This document shows, piece after piece, positions 61,001-64,000 of a stretch of 64,000 bases of DNA (within the stretch, counting starts at the first letter, position 1; each line of letters opens with the position of its first letter). The translations under genes and the position numbers were made by a program. The notes below the pieces were generated by a model, which saw only the letters and a list, made by a program, of their open reading frames with translations, was not told the origin of the DNA and made no database searches. The stretch is from contig JACTAT010000037.1 of NCBI GenBank assembly GCA_014526335.1, forward strand, positions 14,706,831 to 14,770,830. The letters run 5' to 3'. The DNA is from Chrysaora quinquecirrha (Eukaryota; Cnidaria; Scyphozoa; Semaeostomeae; Pelagiidae).

Positions 61001-64000
61001 GAATTTAGACCCAGATACGGATCAAAATGTACCAATCAGAAGATGAATTGAACTGGGATTGTCTTTTCAACACTAGTTAGAATGCGGGATACCACAGGGA
61101 GACCAAAAGGATTAATTAAGTCTAAGTGAGAAAAAGAACTCCTTTATGCTTAAGGCTATTAGTATATAAATCTTCCTAAGGTTGCATATTGCTAACTGTC
61201 ATATCAGCAAATAAAAAGCAAAAGCTATCGCCAAATCAACTCATCTCAACTAGTACCTTCGCCTCATTGAAATCCGTTTTTGTTTCCATCATGTTATTTA
61301 CTTCCGTGAAGAGGTCTTTGAGAGAGTCTTGAAATTCCTCAAGATTCAACATCGCAGACGCCCTGGACAAATGAAAAGGAAGAATCATTTCACTTCTTCA
61401 GAACAGGATAATAATATTAAAAAATTATCTGAGCTATAAGAGAGCTAAGACACAGCCACTAAAAACGACTTTATGCCAATGAATAAAAAGTGAATGGAGA
61501 ATCCTGTTTGAGAAAAAGAATAATAAAAAACAAAGTAAGTCAAAATCGTGTTTGCCCAAATTAGAAAATTAAGATCATTGACATCAAGAGAAAATATTGC
61601 CTTACGGATACAATCAATTTAGTTAAGGGACAAGAAATGGTAAAAAAGACCTTTTCAAAGAGGCCTAAGGGAATCCTCTCCGTATGCAACGACTGGAAAT
61701 ACCGTCGTTTTACGAGAGGAAGTTCAGCAAATTTTGCTCCAAACTCACGAATAATTGAAAGAAAAAGAGAGTAAAGGTATCTGCAACAATAATTGTTGAA
61801 AATATGTGCAGAAATTCAGGAAACACATTACAAGCAACTCATAAACAGGAAATTGCTTTATTAAATGTCTCGTTGAGCATTTTCATTGGGATTTGAAGCC
61901 TTTCTTTCACTTCTATTCGCATTAATCGTGAATTTGAAGTATAATTCGATGCACAACATTTCCTGGAACAACCAAAATTCCAGTTGTTGGATGCGGAGAG
62001 GATTCCCTTACTGGAAATGTCTACTATATTCCAGAAAAATGTCGCGCCCGACCAAGGCCTCTTTGAAAAGGTCGATTGTATTGTAGATAAAATAACATTC
62101 TGCAGAAAACTCGAGTTGACAACAAACAGGCTGATGAAGCACAGGGTCAGTTGAAAAGTATGGACCCTTGGTTGTTTGCCTCATTAAAACGTCTGTCAGG
62201 AAATTCTCAACGTGAACATGTTTTAATACAGCAATCATTCCGCAAATGGAAACATCTACTTAGGCTTACTACAAACGTCGTGCCAGCGCCGTGCCGTGCC
62301 AGGATTTTTAACTCTGGTACGACACTAGCACGACGTCTGAAGAGGTTATAGATTTTTATGCCGTGCTTAAATCTTTGCACGGCGACTTTGCCGCGCCAGA
62401 GTTTGCGAGCAAGGCTTTGGCACGGCGTTGAAACAAACGCTGTGCTGTGGCCGTGCAGCAGAATGAGATCATGCGTAGAGCTATATCGCGAAATTTTCCT
62501 TTCCACTCCAATTCGGTGCACGGAAAAGAAGTTACTTCACCATAAGCCTCTGGAAAGTGGTGAAAGCGGAGCAGGAAGCACTGGCACGACGTCTACATTG
62601 ACAAACGTGCTAATGCCGTGCTGGTGTCGTGCCAGAAAAAGGCGAGCACGGCACGGCGCTGGCACGACGTTTGTAGTAGGCCTTAGGAGCTTCAAGTACA
62701 GTTTATAAAAAGATCTGGTAATTTTCACAGATTTACAAAGACGCTTTACCTGCTATGTAGAAATCTTGACTTAATGATGATCCGAAGAACGAAAGGGAAG
62801 CTCTGAAAATAACAAAGATTGTACTGATAATGAACTACATAGATTACTTAATTAAAATAAAAACGACAAAAGTTTGAAGCCTCTGGATCAGGTGTTGGGA
62901 AATGGGGAAGTGTGCATTTTAGAATCTGGTGCTGTTTTTCATAAGAATTTTAAAAGATTACAGGTTAATAGGAGATCCGTCTAAAGAGAACGACAGTCGT
63001 AAAGAAAATACTCTAGAAAACCATACTTAAACAGAAAACATTGTTCAAGAGAACTAAATTTTCCTTTGACTTGACGGCGGAGACGGAAGTTTAAGGGGCT
63101 TTCGTCACAAGGGAACCCAAATTTAGGATTCTGTAAAGGCGACGGTTAGGGTTTATGTTAGGAATACAGTTTTTGCGCTTAAGGGTAAGGGGAATAGGGA
63201 AAGGTTTCAGTTTTTGAACTTTCTTCAGAAATTTCCCTGTTCAACTGCCATTTTACCGGACGTGGTCTGAAGATAAATATAACTGAACCGTTATAGATAG
63301 TTCCTGTGTATTGCAATAACAAAAACTAAGCTTGAGACAGCATAATCCTTAATTTATCCTCAATTCTCAGTAAATTATCTCATGAACCTTAACACATTAA
63401 GTGATATTATATTACAAATAACATTACATCACAAACCTTCATGGTATTTGCTAAACTTTTAACTGTATTTGAACTTGGTTTCTGCTGCAGAACTTGCTTT
63501 AAACATGAAATCAAACTCCTGTACAAGATGATAAAGTAAGAGTAAAATGTAGAAAAATGCAGGATGTAAATGGGCTAGAATTCTTAAAGCTTGGCCTGAC
63601 AGGAGTTCGTGCGCTAAAGGCAAAAAAATCAAACAAGAGCTGCAAAATCTGGACGTGTGGATTATTACACGCAATTCATGTTGATGGGTTGCTAAAAATC
63701 TCAACAATAATTTCTCATCTCAACACGATGTCCCATACACTTTTTAAAAAATACAATAGTAAAACTTGGCAAAAATTTCAGAAAATGATATGCTGGCAAG
63801 ATAGATCTTAATGAGTAGATGCAGAAATATTCATGAACATAGTTCGATATCAAAAAGCATTTCATTAGACAAAAAAAATTAACTTTGCCTAACGTTCATA
63901 TCCTAGTGACTTACTTGTACGCAAGGGCTCCACTAAAATGTTCTTCAATGTATGTATCAATCGTTGATTTGAATCGATGATATTTCTCAGTCTCAATAAA
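33638..64000 (-). CDS. DOCK1/2/5-like Rac guanine nucleotide exchange factor (partial; continues past right edge)
   Basis: Activates Rac through its DHR-2 domain, downstream of Crk/ELMO. The N-terminal SH3 and DHR-1 parts lie beyond the window. I place 33 minus-strand exons, about 1,230 residues: 63915-64000 (cut), 63437-63518, 62750-62802, 61257-61362, 60265-60335, 59665-59789, 59402-59529, 58751-58846, 58477-58575, 58004-58098, 57028-57106, 56079-56179, 55681-55739, 54807-54878, 54599-54675, 54115-54200, 53261-53365, 51722-51785, 49584-49715, 48761-48850, 47427-47531, 46079-46165, 45215-45269, 44315-44396, 41593-41679, 40802-40978, 40343-40426, 38362-38493, 37660-37709, 36766-36862, 35694-35833, 35340-35547, 33638-34224. 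Phases agree at every junction except two gaps (49584/48850 by missing content, 44315/41679 by phase) and a frameshift in the last exon. DOCK3/4 is the alternative class; the Crk-type motif in the tail favours DOCK1/2/5. Confidence 0.93.
34000..37709 (-). CDS. DOCK: linker and proline-rich tail, exons 29-33
   Basis: Exons 37660-37709 ([12 protein letters not shown]), 36766-36862 (Ser/Pro/Arg rich), 35694-35833 ([20 protein letters not shown]), 35340-35547 (ending region [15 protein letters not shown]) and the first part of 33638-34224 form a low-complexity tail. PPKLPMK, near 34165-34185, fits the PPxLPxK consensus bound by the Crk N-terminal SH3 domain; RPIPKPRPR near 33875-33900 and PPVPPRR are further SH3-type ligands. 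This matches the known Crk-binding tail of DOCK180 and fly Myoblast city. Confidence 0.85.
34436..34834. mobile_element. TA-flanked MITE, ATAAGGAAC family (third copy)
   Basis: CGCTTTTTTTTATAAGGAAC at the left and its complement-like AAGTGGTTCTTCATAAAAAA at the right, flanked by TA on both sides. It lies in the last DOCK intron. It matches the 19.3-kb copy in opposite orientation. Confidence 0.85.
36500..36712 (-). mobile_element. tRNA-derived SINE (Leu/Ser-like head)
   Basis: Read on the minus strand the head contains a pol III box A TGGCCGAGTGG (36689-36699) followed by TCAAGGCTTTCGGCTCACGA and a degenerate box B (GGTTGTAATCTAG, 36643-36655), as in tRNA-Leu/Ser-derived SINEs. It is not a functional tRNA: box B is damaged and no acceptor stem closes. 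DOCK intron. Confidence 0.65.
37823..38165 (-). mobile_element. tRNA-derived SINE with ACCTTT tail
   Basis: On the minus strand: box A TGGCGCAGTGG (38149-38159), box B GGTTCGAGCC (38106-38115), a body, then GGCGCTATATAAACGCAATA and an (ACCTTT)n tail at 37823-37849. The head is tRNA-like and the 3' end resembles LINE-type tails shared by SINEs. It lies in a DOCK intron between exons 28 and 29. Confidence 0.8.
38362..45269 (-). CDS. DOCK: DHR-2 catalytic lobes B/C, exons 23-28
   Basis: Exons 45215-45269 ([14 protein letters not shown]), 44315-44396 ([20 protein letters not shown]), 41593-41679 ([20 protein letters not shown]), 40802-40978 ([20 protein letters not shown]), 40343-40426 ([20 protein letters not shown]) and 38362-38493 ([20 protein letters not shown]). 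The Val in ANVNGG aligns with the conserved lobe C Val of DOCK proteins (PAVMGG in vertebrates), the residue known to promote nucleotide release from Rac. The exon ending at 44315 leaves two bases (AG) while the next found exon (41679) starts in phase 0, so an exon of length 3n+1 is missing; families carry there a segment of the type FY.VNEV..F.YSRP. A 1.9-kb palindromic transposon occupies the gap. Confidence 0.88.
39092..39874. mobile_element. PIF/Harbinger-like MITE
   Basis: Long inverted repeats begin GGCCCGTTTACACTGTA on the left and GGCCCCGTTTACACTGTA on the complement of the right, continuing as CGGATCACTTTTT. TTA flanks both ends (39089-39091, 39875-39877), the three-base duplication typical of PIF/Harbinger. 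It has no transposase. DOCK intron. Confidence 0.85.
41113..41430. mobile_element. Foldback element with CAGCGGAGCGGCTAT arms
   Basis: AGCGGAGCGGCTATGGCTAT near 41153 mirrors CAATAGCCGCTCCGCTG near 41377; outer parts (GCCGGTTTTTCAT and TGGAAAACCAGCTT) are mirrored too. A CAGA microsatellite follows at 41440-41535, ending 58 bases from a DOCK exon. Confidence 0.65.
41440..41535. repeat. CAGA microsatellite
   Basis: Imperfect CAGACAGA tandem units with occasional CAAA, CCGGA and CGGA interruptions. It lies within the DOCK intron downstream of exon 25. Confidence 0.9.
41756..41935. mobile_element. Truncated ATAAGGAAC-family MITE
   Basis: CACGCTTTTTTTTTATAAGG after TA, continuing through the conserved TTTATCACTGCAAATAATCA, then broken off where the palindromic element starts. 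The other half does not resume beyond 43830. Confidence 0.75.
41941..43830. mobile_element. 1.9-kb mirror-image transposon palindrome
   Basis: The left arm (about 41941-42857) and right arm (about 42959-43830) are reverse complements: ACATAGGGGCCCTATGGGC at one edge, GCCCATAGGGCCCCTATGT at the other, and TTCGAACA sequences meeting at a ~100-bp centre. Each arm holds a GGTGATGATG region, a ~48-bp minisatellite (Pro/His open frames on both strands), a TCATCATCAT tract and a 4-base microsatellite (GTGAGTGT left, AACTAACT right). A single-arm relative is at 13611-14035. The arms read as two copies of one element facing each other. Confidence 0.85.
46079..51785 (-). CDS. DOCK: start of DHR-2 (lobes A and B), exons 18-22
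   Basis: Exons 51722-51785 ([15 protein letters not shown]), 49584-49715 ([20 protein letters not shown]), 48761-48850 ([19 protein letters not shown]), 47427-47531 ([20 protein letters not shown]) and 46079-46165 ([19 protein letters not shown]). These are hallmark DHR-2 segments. Between 49584 and 48850 family members carry about 35-45 residues (with a QLKE.LY..II.YFDKGK core) that I cannot find. A phase-0 candidate begins TGGAAAGAGGAA near 49397, after TTTTCAG, but hits an in-frame TAA after eight codons at an A6 run. The donor after 46079 is GTCTGT, less usual than the others. Confidence 0.85.
46225..46624. mobile_element. Inverted-repeat MITE (TATAGATCATTT ends)
   Basis: Left TATAGATCATTTTGGT and right complement TATAGATCATTTCGGT, with inner mirrored parts (TTAGTCTAGGTACAAAG and its complement near 46530). 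400 bp, non-coding, in a DOCK intron only 60 bases from exon 22. Confidence 0.8.
46680..46826. mobile_element. Short MITE (CTTTCAYACTG ends)
   Basis: CTTTCATACTG on the left and CAGTGTGAAAG on the right, with inner AAACCAGCTTTATTAAACCAG mirrored by CTGGTTTTATTAAAAACCGG. 147 bp, non-coding, in a DOCK intron. Confidence 0.7.
47612..47830. mobile_element. Foldback MITE (TTCCGCAAAAGATGGC)
   Basis: AATAGACGCTTCCGCAAAAG on the left and its near complement on the right (ATCTTTTGCGGAAACCTCTA), plus a mirrored middle pair (AAGGAATTCTGGGAA and CCAGAATTCCCTT). 219 bp in a DOCK intron. Confidence 0.8.
49744..49893. mobile_element. Short MITE (CAATAGACCTTTTCAAAGAG)
   Basis: Near-perfect 28-bp inverted ends around a 95-bp core; it ends 29 bases before the start of DOCK exon 19. 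A longer relative with the same ends and the same GTCGCGCCC segment lies at 61643-62077. Confidence 0.85.
50230..50783. mobile_element. piggyBac-like MITE
   Basis: CCATAATCCTACCGGG on the left and CCCTAATCCTACCGGG (complement of the right) flanked by TTAA on both sides (50226-50229, 50784-50787). A run of 13 G near 50268 and C7 and G8 runs lie just inside the ends. Non-coding; DOCK intron. Confidence 0.8.
51871..52243. mobile_element. Diverged MITE (GTTTACACTA-type ends)
   Basis: GGCCCCATGCAGTTTATGCC near 51868 and its loose complement CCGGCTTAGTGTAAACGAGG near 52222 with repeated GTACGAAAT motifs between. It resembles the PIF/Harbinger-type ends at 39 kb, but a TTA duplication is not clear. 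Confidence 0.5.
52337..52743. mobile_element. MITE with CAACCTCGT ends, copy 1
   Basis: Begins CAACCTCGTTCCCAGGG and ends CTGGGGACGAGGTTG. The whole ~405-bp element reappears reverse-complemented at 60582-60996 at high identity, so both are intact members of one family. Non-coding; no clean duplication seen. Confidence 0.85.
53261..64000 (-). CDS. DOCK: central helical (ARM-like) region, exons 1-17
   Basis: Seventeen exons encode the helical region between DHR-1 and DHR-2. Recognisable stretches: [15 protein letters not shown] (63915-64000), [17 protein letters not shown] (62750-62802), EDYHYSYLL (58477-58575), [18 protein letters not shown] (58004-58098), [19 protein letters not shown] (56079-56179), [20 protein letters not shown] (55681-55739), [20 protein letters not shown] (54807-54878), [17 protein letters not shown] (54599-54675), [12 protein letters not shown] (53261-53365). 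These follow the same order as in animal DOCK1/2/5. Exons are 53-128 bp, all with GT-AG borders and consistent phases. Introns contain many MITEs but none enters an exon. Confidence 0.92.
53600..54110. repeat. AT-rich AAATGAATAAGT satellite
   Basis: About 500 bases of imperfect 4- and 12-base units (AAATGAATAAGT, AATAAATAAAT, AACTAAATAAGT) reaching to 5 bases before the DOCK exon 16 donor side. No coding capacity. Confidence 0.9.
56315..56960. mobile_element. TTTAGGGACAA repeat region with nested CCCGGGTTAG element
   Basis: TTTAGGGACAA occurs at least five times (near 56325, 56384, 56395, 56490, 56936). Within it, 56504-56928 is an inverted-repeat element: AGCCATATTTACACTACA on the left, AGCCCTATTTACTCTTCA on the complement of the right, and several mirrored AACCCGGGTTA motifs. 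The nested layout suggests one element inserted in another. DOCK intron. Confidence 0.7.
57256..57931. mobile_element. PIF/Harbinger-like MITE pair (GGCCAAACGATC ends)
   Basis: A complete copy, 57524-57931, has ends GGCCCTGGCCAAACGATC in mirror image, each flanked by TAA (57521-57523, 57932-57934). A partial copy of the same family lies directly left, starting after TTA at 57256. Internal TGTTTGA(C/T) motifs repeat. DOCK intron. Confidence 0.8.
58158..58388. mobile_element. Composite repeat remnant
   Basis: 58158-58270 (TTTATAAGAAACCTAGATCT) matches 59948-60065. The right part (58330-58388) is a terminus of the ATAAGGAAC MITE ending GCGTG before TA. Both pieces are fragments. Confidence 0.6.
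59169..59334. mobile_element. Near-perfect hairpin MITE with 8-bp duplication
   Basis: Arms 59169-59234 and 59270-59334 are almost exact complements (CACAGGAGGCCCAATC outermost, TTTTCTGCCTAA innermost) around a 35-base loop. GGTGTAAT precedes (59161-59168) and follows (59335-59342) it. An 8-base duplication is typical of hAT. The high arm identity suggests a young insertion. DOCK intron. Confidence 0.85.
60582..60996. mobile_element. MITE with CAACCTCGT ends, copy 2
   Basis: Reverse-complement partner of the copy at 52337-52743; begins CAACCTCGTCCCCAGGCC and ends CCTGGGGACGAGGTTG. In a DOCK intron. Confidence 0.85.
61643..62077. mobile_element. MITE (GACCTTTTCAAAGAGGCC ends)
   Basis: Longer member of the family at 49744-49893: left GACCTTTTCAAAGAGGCCTA, right GGCCTCTTTGAAAAGGTC. 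Non-coding; DOCK intron. Confidence 0.75.
62263..62682. mobile_element. PIF/Harbinger-like MITE, GC-rich
   Basis: Inverted ends GGCTTACTACAAACGTCGTG and GGCCTACTACAAACGTCGTG flanked by TTA (62260-62262, 62683-62685). Internal GGCACGGCGCTGGCACGACG motifs repeat and make the element much GC-richer than its surroundings; short open frames on both strands read these motifs. DOCK intron, 67 bases from exon 3. Confidence 0.85.

Noticed and set aside
62207..62728. Overlapping open frames of 63-116 codons on both strands
   Set aside because: They arise from the GGCACGACG repeats of a GC-rich MITE with TTA duplications.

Overview
The window is metazoan nuclear DNA. Its genes are spread over many small exons with GT-AG introns of a few hundred bases to a few kilobases, and the introns and intergenic DNA are packed with short inverted-repeat transposons and tRNA-derived SINEs. 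AT-rich base use, the gene set (dystroglycan, DOCK-type Rac GEF, APC15, mitochondrial IF3) and the repeat load fit a marine invertebrate, most likely a cnidarian-grade animal. The species cannot be fixed from the sequence alone.

Layout from left to right. 1-4.9 kb has no recognisable gene. 4.9-8.7 kb is a tandem array of about nineteen ~198-bp units with a higher-order pattern, with degenerate units to about 9.4 kb. 11.2-15.0 kb (minus) is a four-exon gene for anaphase-promoting complex subunit 15. 16.3-21.9 kb (minus) is a five-exon MS4A/CD20-like four-transmembrane protein. Its first intron holds a piggyBac-type element that appears to carry its own two-exon small gene. 23.2-23.9 kb (plus) is a single-exon mitochondrial translation initiation factor IF-3. 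23.9-24.8 kb holds weak, overlapping open frames, including a CxxC...CxxC terminal exon convergent with IF-3. 25.2-30.7 kb (minus) is dystroglycan in two coding exons. 30.7-33.6 kb is repeats only. 33.6-64.0 kb (minus) is the C-terminal two thirds of a DOCK1/2/5-like guanine nucleotide exchange factor; I placed 33 exons, and the gene continues beyond the right edge.

The genes are not functionally linked as an operon would be. Dystroglycan (laminin receptor at the cell surface) and DOCK (Rac activation at adhesion sites) both act in cell-matrix adhesion, but that is general knowledge of the families, not a link shown here.

Most useful observations: (1) a two-exon 65-residue reading frame inside a piggyBac-like element with exact TTAA target duplications; (2) a dystroglycan with furin site, Gly-Ser autocleavage site and disulfide spacing all as in vertebrates, but a mucin region of about 800 residues and a C-terminal PDZ-ligand-like end; (3) two places in the DOCK gene where a needed DHR-2 exon is not found, and a homopolymer frameshift in its last exon; (4) a large mirror-image transposon palindrome sitting in one of those gaps; (5) a higher-order tandem array.
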